Origin: Lepraria neglecta
Taxonomy: Eukaryota > Ascomycota > Lecanoromycetes > Lecanorales > Stereocaulaceae
DNA length: 64,000 nt
Direction of reading: 5' to 3'
Assembly: GCA_033220425.1 (NCBI GenBank)
Contig: CM065652.1
Span: 1,364,001 to 1,428,000 of the forward strand
Shown here: positions 10,945 through 22,692 of the stretch, in pieces
Numbering within the stretch: the first letter of the stretch is position 1
Layout of the letters: every line of letters starts with the position of its first letter
The notes under the pieces: model-generated
Told to the model about the DNA's origin: nothing
Database searches by the model: none
The model's input: only the letters and a program-made list of their open reading frames with translations
Translations under genes and position numbers: made by a program

Positions 10945-13900
10945 CTAAGATTTCGCTGCTTCGTTTTCGTCCTCGGGTTTGATCTCTTCCGTAGGTGCCG
11001 ACTTTTCTCGCTCGGCGTAGATTTTCTCTTTCTGCACTTGAGCGGCTTGCAGGCAATCGATGTACGTACGAAACTTCACGATCTCACAAAGGAGATATGA
11101 AGATTTGCGCTCCCAATTTGACATTGCTTTCGTGGCGTTCGGATGGCGGGGCGAGAACTGCGCATTAAGTCAGGAATTTGTGTTTCATTTGGTGCAAGCA
11201 GAGAAAAGGGGGAGAACTTACTGCAAGTAGCATTATTGCCCTCAATTCGTTATGCTTCTCCAACTCCTCGGTGATATTTTTCACATACATCACAAGGCCC
11301 TTGAGCTGATCCACCTCCATCAAAACACTGGCGACTAGGCTCTGCTGAGGTGGTGTCCAATCCGTGATCACAACTCTATCACCGGGCAACCTGGCTCTAT
11401 ATGCGCCTTGATCTATCGAGCTTCGCGTACTTCTGATTGAGCTTTGCAGGCTGGGTCTAGCTCCTTGACCGGCAATAGCTGAAGAGGACATATTGCGTTC
11501 AGCACTCAAGAGCGAGACGTTGATGACAGAGTCGCTCCAGCCATATTCGATATTGCTGATACCGCCGACCATAGGCTCTTTGGAAAGACGAGCACTCCAG
11601 TAGTTGGCTGTTGTGACGAACTCCTTTACGATCTCCGGCGTACCGACCTGGAAGAAATGGACGGCGCCAGTGGGAAGCGAAAGTGCCCAGACATGCGGCC
11701 TTGTCTTTGAGTAGCCAGGGGGTGGGAGTGCGCTTGCTATTGTATGGCGCAGAAGGAAAGTCCCCAGTGTCTCGGCGCTGTCAGCCCAATTACCACCACC
11801 AACAACACCGCCTGGTGCCTTCTGGTTCTTGGCTTTTTGGCGGAGTGATTTCGCGTTCATGTGGAACGAGAAGAGACGCATGTAGCCCTTTTCGATGACT
11901 GCGAAGCTATCGACCCAATTGCGGTCCTTGGCCTTTTTCTCCACCGCCTCTAGGTGATACTTGTGCTTGAGCATGCCCTCCTTGGCCCAAGGTGCACCAG
12001 CCAGCTCGAGGCTTTCGTCTTCGAGAAGTGGGGCGGCGCGCAGGGGTTCTTCCTCACCGCCTACTCCTTCCTCGCGGATGATAGCCTGGCTGAGCGCATT
12101 GGCAAAACCAATTGACTGCTTGTAGTCCCCATGAGGATAGTTGTTGGCGAAGGAGTCGATGGACAGTGACGTTTGAGTCTTCCCAAAGGATGAGAATCTG
12201 CTCCATGCACTTGTAATTGAAGGGGTGGTGACCGAGGATTGTTCGTCGAAACTCGACTTCCGACTTGAGGCCACCGTGGAAGCTGGGTAGAGGCGAGGCC
12301 GGGATCTGTTCTTCGATTGCCACCTACCCGTGCCAAGCCTGTTTTCGGATGCCCGCCCTCTACTGTAGCTGATGTTTTCAGAGCCAGTTTTGCTAAGGAC
12401 ACTGGGTGTTCGGCGAAGCATACTGTTGGTCATGGCTGAAAGACTATGAGAGGGCTGAGGTGTTTCTGGAGCAGGCTCTTTGTTCTCAGTCCCATGAAGA
12501 GGTAGGGGTTCTTGGCGTATCGAGTTGTAAAAGTCCTTAAGGACAATCTCAATCTGATTTTCCCAGGTGCTCAGCTTGCCATTGAACTGTGTCTTTACAA
12601 GTGGCCCTGTATCGCCCAGTGAGGTATTGAAGTCGAGAGGCGATTGTGGTGGTGTTGATGAGTAGACAGTCTGATCGGACGGCCGCTGTGATAGTCTGTA
12701 GATGGGACGCTGACCCTCGAATGATCGCCGTGGCTCAGGCGCCTCATGGAAAGTTGGTGATCTGACATTTGCTCGTGAAGAATCTGCCCACGGTCTCGCT
12801 GGAGAGAGTGTAGAAGCTCGTGCATTGGTGAAGGCATCCGGGGCAGCGTCTATCACAACACGGCGGACGGTAGGTAGGATGTTCTTGAGGAATTGTTGCC
12901 TTGTCATCTTCGTTTCGATCTCGGCTTGATGCAAGTCTGTGTTGAGGAGAAGGACGGAATAGCAGATGGTGTGTACAACATCTGCAGAAATGTTAGCTTT
13001 GCGACCGGAAGTGTTTGAGGGTGTACCTACCTGAAGCCTTGAAGCCATGATTGGGATTGCAAGCACACCAGCTTGTCGAAAAAGTATCAAGGATACGGTC
13101 GACTTGCTGTGCTTCTCCTTTCAGGTACAGTCTGCCGCACAGACCTCGTAAGGCGGCTAGGATGTTGAGGTTCTGCCACTCGAAGAGCTCCATATAGGCC
13201 TGCCGTATTCGCGTGCGTTCTGGACCTGGCTCACCAATCCAAGCAGCTGCCATTGACTGAGGTGCCAACGTCTCATCGCCGTCATAGAGCTGCTTCGCCT
13301 GGACACGGTCCGCCACGGTTGGCTGCGTGGGGTCCACTTCGATACTGAGCTTGTGGGCTACATCCTCGGCTGTTGGTTCAGGGAGGTGGATATCAACGTT
13401 TACTTTCGGCGCAGGCAGGGTCGAGAAGGCAGACTGATAGTCACTGACTGGCGAGACCTCGTTGTGTTCGATGGGGAGAGTGATGTCCGACTTGCGAAGC
13501 TCTTCTTCGGAATTGGGTGACTGCAGCCACACGCGGTCGGAGTCCTTGGCAGACGCTGGTGGAGATGCCTGCTTTGTGACTTGCGCTGGTGTGAGCCAAT
13601 CTCTCGACTCTGACTTCACAGGCGTGGCGTTTGAAGGGCGGGGAGATGTAGGCACGTTGCCATTAAGCGTAGATAGGACGGTCCGATCTCTTGGTGAGTC
13701 CAATGGGCGCTGAGATGTCGGCTCTGCTCCTTCTCTAGATCTCGTCTGCCGCCTTGCGTTCTCTTTGCGAAACTTCCTGTGTGTTGGAATGCTCGTTGGC
13801 GCCTGATCAAGCCTCACGGTATCGTGACTTGAGAGATCATGATCGTCAGCTCCAGGCAATCTGGTCTCATTGCTGCTGTCATCATGGAAAAAGGAATTGT

Positions 13901-15722
13901 TGTGAGGTTTGCAAGAAGTTCTTTCATTTGATTTGAGATGGAGCCTATCGGTAACGGTTTCCCGTCTCGGCGCCGGTACCTCGCGTGGTTGACGCAGAGG
14001 GTCATTGAAGCCTGCATCCTGCCTTGTATTATAGTCTAGATGAACAGGGGCGGCAAATCCTTTGGCTTGTAATGTATGAGTCTGCAACGGAGCATTGTCG
14101 TACTCGGATGTTCCTGCAAATTGCCGGGCATCGGAACGCACGGGGTTATCGAGATAGGGGTTCATCACTTGGCGCAAGCTACTGACTGGGCTTCGCTGAG
14201 CTGGATCTATCGCAGTTTGATTGGACTGCAAATGACATGGGAGAATTGGGGCTGGCATGCTCTCGCACACGGACTTCTTCCGCCGCCGGAAGAATGAAGA
14301 AGGCTTCTTGACCAAGGGTGGCTGAGCGGCTTCTGCGTTTGGATGGTAAATTTCATCCGATGGAGGCGTTTTGGACAGTTTGTGAGGGGACGCAAAGCCC
14401 TCTCGACTATTCGCCCGCGTGCCACCTCTGCCACCTCCAAAAGAGTGTATCTGCGGTGCTTGCGATTCGCTATGGGCAGGTGCCGGACCCCTCGATGACC
14501 CAAAGACTCTTCTGAAAAAGCCTGGGCGATCCTTTGCAGCATCTTTAGCTGAGACGCTAGTCTCCGCCCTATGTGCCATCAACGGTTCCGAGTATTGTCT
14601 GACTGGGCTATTGTTCCTCGACCTCAAGAACGCTGGCAGTGGCGGGACTTGTTTCGATCCGCGTCTACCACTCCACGTGTTGGCATTGACAGACAAAGGA
14701 GCATCCCAAGCAACATTATCGATCCTCTTTTTCCTGCCCATGTAGCTTTTGGAAGACTTGTTGCTATTCCTGCGTTGCGGTGTAGGGACTACTGGAGCTG
14801 CATGCGCTGGCTGTGGTGGAAACGCGGTCGTGCGGTCTTTTCGTGGACCTGCCGGTACTGTAGGTGTAGGAGCAGCCTCGAGATCATCGTAGAAACCGGG
14901 CTGTGAAAGGCTGCTTGGCAAGGGTGGTTGTGTGTTGGAGCTTGAAGCAGAATGTAGAACCCTCCTCCTATCTCCATGATCCAAGCTCGCCGAGCGGCGC
15001 CCAATTGAATGTGGGAATTGCGACTGTCCGGCCATTTGTCCAAAGTCAACACTGGATACTCCGCTGCTCTTGCTACTTTTTCTACCGCCTCGCGATGATG
15101 GCCCTGCCCCTCCTACCTCTGGCCGTTGTGCGGGGAAAACTTTTGCACTTGTAGCATCCGCTGCTTCTCCCTCCACACGGATGCTGTTTATGCGACTTAA
15201 GGCGGACTGGAAGTTTGTGCTGCTGTTGCTGCGGCGGCCTCGATGGAATTGGTTGGAGGGTCGGTTTGGCGAGTCGTCCGATGGGAAGGAGAATTCGGAA
15301 TTCAAGGATGAGGAGTGTAGGTGTCGGTGAGCACTCTTTGGGGGCGAGGTCACATCGGAGCCTGCGGAGAACTGTGGACGGTCTTTTGAAGATGAGAAGA
15401 GACTCGATTGATCCGGATTGAGAGACATGAGCATATTGTCCACCACTGAATGCCGGCCGTTGTCAGTCAAAGAGAGATCATGCGAGATCCTCTTGTCTGT
15501 GACGTGTTCGTCTGCACCACCCTTTGCATTATTTTCCATGTATGTCTCACGTGGGGTCGCTCGATGCACCTTGGATGCACGCTTTGTCCTAATCTTATTT
15601 CGTGGTGTGCGGGGCGCGGAGTTGTTGACATTGCCTTGAGCTGCAGATCTGAGGCTCAGTGGCGGAGGAGGGTCTGTACGTTGCATTGAAGGTGCCGGCG
15701 TGTCTTTGCGGTTGATCATCAT
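10945..15722 (-). CDS. Arf guanine-nucleotide exchange factor: Sec7 and PH domains (Syt1-like)
   Basis: Three exons (15722-13031, 12981-11222, 11157-10945) with introns of 49 and 64 bases give 1554 residues with no break. Residues 1-780 are disordered and rich in Ser, Pro, Arg and Asn. The Sec7 domain lies at about 790-940 and shows both signature motifs: KGEAQQVDR, whose Glu870 is the catalytic glutamic finger, and YSVLLLNTDLH, which straddles the first intron. A PH domain follows at about 1225-1365 (EGMLKHKYHLEAVEK to RPHVWALSLPTG). The C-terminus is helical with a charged end. Sec7 proteins release GDP from Arf GTPases on Golgi and endosomal membranes, and the PH domain aids membrane binding. 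The order (long N-terminus, Sec7, PH) matches yeast Syt1 and its filamentous relatives. Confidence 0.9.
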
Positions 15723-17027
15723 GGCTGCCGTGGCACCAGCTCGCCCCTACGTACCAGTGCTACCGCTAGAGTCCGTGCGACTTCGTGAGAGCTACCGGAG
15801 CCCATCGACTTTTGCGGAGGACGGCACGGTGTATAGCAATGGCTCAATTGTTTTCCCGCAAAAGTAGACGTGCAAAGCTCGAGGAGAAGCTTCTCGAGCT
15901 CCGGGTAAGCGTCGGAATTGGATTGGTTAAGGACCGTTGGCGTGGGGTTATATTAAAGGGGTGCTCCCGGTGTGGGATGAAGATGTGTGTTGGCTAAAAT
16001 GAGCACAAGTGCCAGTGCGCCAGCAGGGATCCTTTGGATCTTTCAGGAACACCTACAAGTTCCAGGTACCCGGATGACCGTTTACGGCTTTTAAGAGGCT
16101 ATCTGTCTTATATTTTGGGCATCAACAACAGCACAGCATTGGCGCTGACGACGTGTTCCTGGTCTAACGGCATCACATCCCCGCGCCCCCCTGCAGCAGT
16201 TCAAAACTTGAGCATCTACTTTTAATGCACCTACGAATGAGCTTTGGCTGGTCAGTCGAACAACTTTCTGCAGGCTTTTCGAGCTCGAATCGAGATCGAG
16301 ACTGGACACCTTCTCAATAGAGTCATGCGAGTTTAAGGGGTTGTATGACATGCGTCTCCAAATTTTTCGAATCTCGATTCAAGGCACAGACTATCCATTG
16401 GACCCATCATGTGAGCTCGGACCCTGACGCTAAGACCCCAGACGTCGATCATCATGGCCTCGTTTAAAACTTCCATTTGTCCCATTTCGTCCGATGAAGA
16501 ATAAGCTTTCAAGTCCTCTCATTCTCTGCTTGTGAAGTTCCTACCTACTACCATTGCATTGCAACTTGCTGCGAGTGTCATCACACTTTGTGTCTTTATT
16601 CATCGTTTTTACAGTGTTCGTTGTGCCTTTCGAGAAGCCAGCTCTGACTGGAGCCTGTTGATGGTGGTGTCGCAGCATGGTAGTTCACCGCACCAGTGGC
16701 TCGGCATTAACGCTAATTCCACAGCTTGTTTCGTGATTCGTCCACCATGAAGCCATACATAGTCAGCTGGCGATTTTCTTCTCCGTCAATATATCTTTCG
16801 GCGATGCGCACCTGTTTTGTCTATCTGAGTTCGCCTCCCTGCACTTATCTTTGTGACCTTCAATTTGGTGTAACTATAGTAAATTGGAACCTCCGGAAAA
16901 GAGCATGCTCGCTTGTCTGCACTAAGTTGTTCAGTCTCTGGCTGCTTAATGTAAGAGCAGAGAAACACGATATTTGAGAAACTCATACATTACCTCGAGA
17001 GTTTACTCAGCTCTTTGAGTTACCATT
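15723..17027. other. 1.3-kb divergent intergenic region
   Basis: It separates the minus-strand Sec7 gene from the plus-strand gene at 17028 and should hold both promoters. Short frames inside it (16034-16977) show no coding character that I can support. Confidence 0.5.
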
Positions 17028-18566
17028 ATGCCAGGCCTCGATATTGCAAACCTCACTGCGCAATGGCTCGCCGTGCTAATCACCGCACTTGGTCTCGGTT
17101 CTCTAGTCACCCAAATCGGAGCATACAGAAGTCTCCTCGACCCTTTTCACGGTAACCGAGGCGCTGCGTGTCTTGGTCCATGGGCCGACGACGAGGATTT
17201 CCGCTCCCATCTATACCTCAAAAGACCGACCCCGCACGGGCCCATCATCCAGGGGAAATACACACAAGGTCTCTGCGGATTGAATATTATTCATGTTAGT
17301 CGGAAACCTGTTGGGCAGGTCGGCAAGGCTTCATGGACGGCGATTTTGGAGATATTCCATCCTGAGTCGTTAAATCAGCAGCCAGTGTTGCTGGAAGGCA
17401 AGCTGGGTGCTAGCAATTCGATGGTCATTCCAATGGATTCGTCTTGGAAGGGCCGTCTTCCAACCCACACATTGATTAAGCACAGAGACAAAGCATGCAC
17501 GACCATCACCAGGACGGCCTTTATCACCTGCTTAGTCTTAGCCAACGCCTATCAAATCTACAAATATTCAGGTGCCGCTGGGCTTCGCGTCGCCTACTCA
17601 GGATACACCGGATCTTGGGAAGTGCAATGGCCACTCGGTGGATCGGCAGAAGTCGAGTTCTTCCCGCTCGACAGCCACGATCCAGCGCAGGAAATGCATC
17701 CGCGGACATTTGAGAGAAGAGTAGACAAGTGCATTTTGATGCTGATGGGAGTTATCCAAGGTCCAGCAGTAGGGAAGATAGGCTTTCCAGAGCCAAAAGA
17801 CTCAGGCTGCTCGGTTCTTGAGTTCCATAAAAACGGCTTCATTGCTCACGGCAAGACTACGCACTTGTACAACATGATGGGCGGGAACTACTACGACGTC
17901 GATTACTTGCTTCGGCGTACCCTCCACTCCGCCGACAAGCCACCAGAGAAAGCGGTAAAGATATCAATTCGAACGCCTGAGCTCGATCTCAATCGCAAAG
18001 CTATCCGCCCATGGGACCAAGACCAGCAGTCGTCGTGCGTTTATGTACCAGAGGATGAGTAACATATACTAGCAGCAGCGCTCGACTCTCTTCCCTGGAG
18101 CCCACTATCATGGTCCGTTCACCGTGGCATGCAATGCCTACTGGTCGCCTACGGTGAAGCTACCATGAAAGCCTACCGTCCCGCTCTCGCCTTTACGCTT
18201 CGAGAAGCGATCAAGACCTACCCGAAAGAACTCAAAGCTGGTGGTTGGAAGTCCAAGTTTGTCCGTGACTACATGGCTGATACGGCAGCTGCTTCAGTTG
18301 TGATGGATGGTGGCGATAGCGGCGACAGCGTACGCATTGTCACTGCTGCTGCGCTTTTGCTTTGGAACGGCGGCGATGAGGGGTTGGATGAGACGCAGTT
18401 TTGGAGAAGCCAGGTTGGCAAGACTGATGTGGGAGAGATTGATGCGTCGACAATGCTAGAGCCGGATGTTGTTATCGCGCTGACCAAATTGTTTGTTCTG
18501 GAGTGGAGTAACCAGTTGGATCATAAGCTTTACGAGGATTTGCCGTTGGAGATGTTGGTTGCTTAG
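17028..18566 (+). CDS. conserved-looking fungal protein interrupted by an in-frame TAA
   Basis: One uninterrupted frame runs from the ATG at 17028 to the TAG at 18564-18566, apart from a TAA at 18060-18062. The upstream part is 344 residues; the downstream 168 codons stay in the same frame and read as ordinary coding sequence (LDSLPWSPLSWSVHRG, then YRPALAFTLREA). No intron can remove the stop: every nearby GT-AG pair gives a length that is not a multiple of three. The N-terminus has a hydrophobic helix at residues 13-30 and a second at about 165-180. I do not recognise the function; it looks like a fungal accessory protein. The stop may be a nonsense mutation (a C-to-T change of CAA would make it) or a readthrough site with C in the +4 position. 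Confidence 0.6.
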
Positions 18567-18618
18567 TGTTCATGACTTGGTTATTTAATGCTATTACGAA
18601 TTCTATCCTCACGTCCAT

Positions 18619-19546
18619 CTAAGGGTTTGTTGTCAAATTGTACGGTGCCGAAAATAGCCTATCTGAACTCGTCATATTCTGGGCGCTAGTCACATTTACA
18701 GCAAGTTGCGTAATGTTCCCATCAACCTCCAGCAATTCGATGCGATTTACAGTCGGCGGGCTCACCACAATCTGAGGCCGTGGGAAATCCGTGCTGCCGA
18801 GTCGAAGGTCTATGATAAAAGTCAGCGCAGCCCAAGCACCAAACTAGTATCAAAACATCCGCCAAATAAAACAGAGACGTAATACTAGCAAAAGAAAGGG
18901 AAGAGACGATCATCCAACTTACTGGCAACATAATAAACAAAATTCTGCGCGTTCATCACCGCCTTATCCGCCGGCAAACCCAAGCACTCATTGACAGTAA
19001 TAAGATTCAACTGCGTCCTATCCGCGCCAAAAATATAAAGCTGCACCAACTGGTTCAACAGAATCCACAGCTGAAACCTGCCAATGGACTCCCGGCCTTC
19101 TATAAAGCGAGTATCGCGATTGTGGTCAACAGTCAGACATTCACTCTTTGCAGGCGACCACGGTGGTGGCAGAGCCGGCATCTGAACGAAGAAGCGAGGA
19201 CAAATGATGATGATGCGGGCACCTAGGAGAGCCATTCGCTGCAGTAGATTGCTGAATGCAGTCTGTATGCGCGTCTCGTATGACGTTGCTTCGGACATTG
19301 TATATCACTTGGCCTGTAGCTGTGGCGCAGATGAAAATATGTGGGCCGGGGTGAACTGGAGGGGTTACAGTGAATGGTACGTTGGCGTTCTGGCTGACAT
19401 TGAGGAAGACGTCGCGGACGAATTCGGCATTGGAGGCGTCTTTGGAGAAAGCTTTGAAGGGGAGACTGGAGTTGGGGAATCTTATGTCATTGATGGCGGA
19501 TTGGGAGGGGGTGGAATTGAAGGTGCTGAGGAGTTGGTAGATTGCG
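18619..19546 (-). CDS. hypothetical, N-terminal exon not found
   Basis: Good coding sequence starts after an acceptor at 19547 (reading SAIYQLLSTFNSTPSQSA and VPFTVTPPVHPGPHIFICAT) and ends at a TAG at 18619-18621. A 113-base intron (18922-18810) is well supported and joins VYYVA to NLRLGSTDFPRPQ. Between those parts the frame changes near 19240-19308. A 70-base intron (19308-19239, GTGATA to CTGCAG) would explain this, but so would a one-base frameshift, because the sequence inside also looks coding. The protein has Cys pairs and NxT/NxS sites in keeping with secretion. The first exon, with any signal peptide, was not located upstream. Function unknown. Confidence 0.45.
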
Positions 19547-20705
19547 CTGTTGAGTTTTTCAGGTCAGCGATTTTTTATTTTGGAGAAAGCAAATTGAGTC
19601 AGAATTCATGACTTGAGGCTCCAGGATACGCCAACTTGCGAGAATCTGGATTTGGAGAGGTCTTACTGATTATTGTCGCCGCAATTCAAGAGGGGGTATT
19701 TTCCCGTATTAGATGCCTGCGCCGTCTATGCGGAGGTGTTAGACAAACATGTCTTTCTAAAGCGAAGGGAATACATAAGAGGAAGATCAACTTGCAGGGA
19801 CGGAGTACATTTTGTGGTGAAGAGGCTCAAGGCAACCCAGTAAATTTTGATATACAGGAACCGCGTTTTGATTGACTGTATGAATTGGCTGTTGGAGAAT
19901 TTGGGTACGACTTGATCGAAGTTACCCCAGGGAAAATCACATTTAGCATGGTGGGGAGTATTTAATAGCCATGTCGCATACTCACAAACAGCGGCACTGT
20001 TGACAGCGGAAGATGTTTCGCGGATCTTTATTAGCCTTGACTTGTCGCCTGGGGCTCTGGGGTCCGACATAAGGCTTCATGGTACTCAAGGCTTCCTACC
20101 AGAGGCTGCGAAGCTCTTGAAGCTTCCTTCAAGGACGGCTCTGTCGTACTTGCTTGGTGGGGATGGTTGATTGACTACTCGACTCTATTCCCGCTATTTA
20201 CGCCAGTCAAGTTTCGAGGTTGAGAAGGCTGGAAGGGTAGACTTGAGTTATCGAGTGGCTACGTACATCTTTGGGCGGTCTGTAAGTCACGGGCACAGTT
20301 AAATTGTTGGACGAGACACGGGTGATCATGGACGAGTAGCGAGATCTTAGCAATTGTATTTATCTAGGTAACAGCTCCGAGCTGGGGTATTGATTAAGCA
20401 AGACAAGATTGGGTATTATTGGGGGTATTGAAAGCCATAGTACGATTGTTTGGTGAAGCAACACAGCTTGATAGGTCAAAGCCCAGACCAAATCCTTCTT
20501 GATAGTGTCTTTTTAGAGAATTAGCTGACGATTACTGCGTGGAATCATAGCAGAGGCTTAGAATTAGAGTGCCGGAAACAGAGTCAGTTGTCGTCAGAGG
20601 TTGGATCAAGCCGTTGTTTTTGAGGGGGGTATTGGATAAAGGCCATGCTTAGTTGGTATTAAAGCCAGAAGAGCTAGTAGCTGGCTCGGAGGTGGCAGCT
20701 TGGGA
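19547..20705. other. intergenic, 1.2 kb, with GGGTATT-type motifs
   Basis: No complete gene was recognised. The first exon of the minus-strand gene ending at 18619 may lie here; a 114-residue minus frame at 19726-20070 does not join it in phase. The nonamer GGGGTATTG recurs from about 20384 onward. Confidence 0.4.
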
Positions 20706-21064
20706 TTAGGTATTGCTGCTGGATGATGAGGCATGTCGAACTTCGAGGTATTCGATCCATACATCGGCATAACGAGCATCGCTCCTATCCCAAATAAACG
20801 ACATGGAAGGCTTGTAGAATTCGTTTCTCTAGCAAGCGATCCATTCGACGTGGTAGAGGTCGTTATAGAAGCCATGGGAAGGCTTTTCTTGACAGTACTT
20901 GAAGAATGTATCGACATCGGCTCTTGACTGGATATTGAAGAATGAGTGGTTGTCCAGGTCGACTAGGATGAGGGTATTGTTTTAGTGCCAATCAGTGAGC
21001 TACCGTAGTAGAAACGAGACTTGATAGGTGAGCATACTGGACCAGGCATGTACACCTGATGCAT
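20706..21064 (-). CDS. small hypothetical protein with an in-frame TAG
   Basis: Two exons (21064-21004 and 20962-20706) joined over a 41-base intron with a clear donor (GTAGCTC) and a CCTAG acceptor give about 105 residues beginning MHQVYMPGPVCS. The coding character is strong (FYYVDLDNHSFFNIQ, then ARYADVWIEYLEVRH). A TAG at 20829-20831 interrupts the frame after residue 65, within GFYNDLYHVEWIAC, and the frame resumes at once with RNEFYKPSMSFIWD. CAG to TAG is a single C-to-T change in a CpA context. Function unknown. Either it is a young pseudogene or the product is cut short. Confidence 0.45.
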
Positions 21065-22692
21065 GATGAGGGGTATTGACGTGCAATTTGATGGGTATGA
21101 TGGGTATGAGGAAGATTTGATGAGGGCATTAAGAGGGTATAAGGATGGTTGAACTTTTCATTGTTGTTATGATGAGATTTGTGGAGGTGATCGTGAGGAA
21201 AGAGGAGGAAAGAAGGTTCGGAATTTTCTCGCCGACTAAGTTTCTGTCACCACGTAAACAAGCCTGCTCATCATCGCTACGTCGCGGTGTAACTTCCCCA
21301 CCAGCTTTGTCACAGCCCCCTTTCCTGCAAAGCGCCATGTATGTTTTTATGATTCTTAATTCCATTATACACGGGGATCAAGATGAATGAATGGTCAAGC
21401 ATAAGGTCTTCAAGAGCTCTCTGGGCAAGCTGAGTCGGAACATTCAAAGCCATCTTTTCCACAAGATTTTGGGAGTTCCTGTTAACAACCGTTCGTGAGC
21501 CAAAGTTTTCTAAACAATGTCTAGTCAGATGGACTAGACCGACAACCACATCACCAAATATTTAGCCATGGAGTCTTTCCTTCGGGCCCCAGAGACTCTG
21601 CCTTGATTGAGAGATTCAACGCCTTCATCTTCAGCGTCAGAGACACGAACCCTCAGGCCTCAAGCTACCAATAACCTGAAAACCCACCGATGGCGCCGGA
21701 TCGTTTCTGTATACCACTGCAAATACTTGCTCTTGGTGAAACTCGGTGTCAAAGTCTACTGGGGGGTCGGCGACACCAAGCGGGGATTCTGCGTTAGGTA
21801 CTCCAGCCGCCGACAGTCGCATCACTATGCTCGCGTCGGGGTCAATAAAGGTCTAGTATAGGCTCAGTCAGCCACTTATGGCGGTGCCTGGGAGTGCCCT
21901 TTTTGAAAGGTGATTTTGGTAGGATGATTGTCTAAACCCGAGTCAACCTGCTCTCTGGCCGCAAACGTGCTTGAGTGTCGAAAAAGTCATGCCATGCTTG
22001 TATGCAGCAACGATTCGCGCCAGAGTCATGACTGTGCGGACAGAGTATCGCTTCTTGCATTTGGATCAAGAGTGCTGGCTCCACTGCATGCTTCTCTGGT
22101 CTACAGCATAATTGAACGTGTCAGACATAGCGATACAAGCCACATCTAGGCCATTCACGCGAGTCTTGAGTTCCTGCACATCTGCAGTCACCGACTCCTA
22201 TTATGCTAGGTGTGCAAAGCGGCATTGAATATCCGCATTGAGTCTCTGAATGATGTCCCGTCACAATATAATTTCCTCGACTTCCATTCCCACTGTGGGC
22301 GAAGCTGAGGGGTAAGTTTCCCAACGGCTGATGTTTAGTCTTCCCCTCATTTTCCCCTCCAAGACTACCCATAGATGCACGAATGCGGGAAAAAGCCAGA
22401 GTGAATATGAAGGGTTGTGTTTTATGATGAGGAGGGAAAGGTAGGAGCGTAGAAGATTTGCATTTGATGTGGTAAAACTGCTAGTCTTTATTTGGAATAG
22501 CGTCTCAAAATAACTCGAATGCGGGCTGGTGACAAAGTACCCCACCAGAGCACACGATCTAACTTACACAAATCGTGTGCTGATACCCCTCTTGGTGCTT
22601 GCTTGATCCTTTGGCTTTAGATTGTTGCTCTCGACCACTTTAGCTACTGAAAATCTCATAACCTCACTGCGTCTTTGCAGAGATTGTCAAAC
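21065..22692. other. 1.6-kb stretch, possible gene remnants on the minus strand
   Basis: Two short minus-strand segments look coding: around 21310-21480 (LVEKMALNVPTQLAQRALED) and 21637-21800 (FAVVYRNDPAPSVGFQVIG). I could not join them or name a family. The right end holds the promoter of the PP28-like gene. Confidence 0.3.

Noticed and set aside
18029-18078. A short intron removing the TAA at 18060
   Set aside because: Donor GTs at 18029, 18032, 18035, 18039 and 18045 paired with acceptors ending at 18072, 18075 or 18078 give lengths of 28-50 bases, none a multiple of three, so all would break the shared frame.
19726-20070. 114-codon minus frame as first exon of the gene ending at 18619
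   Set aside because: No donor-acceptor pair joined it to the exon at 19546 in phase, and it lacks the signal peptide expected for that protein.
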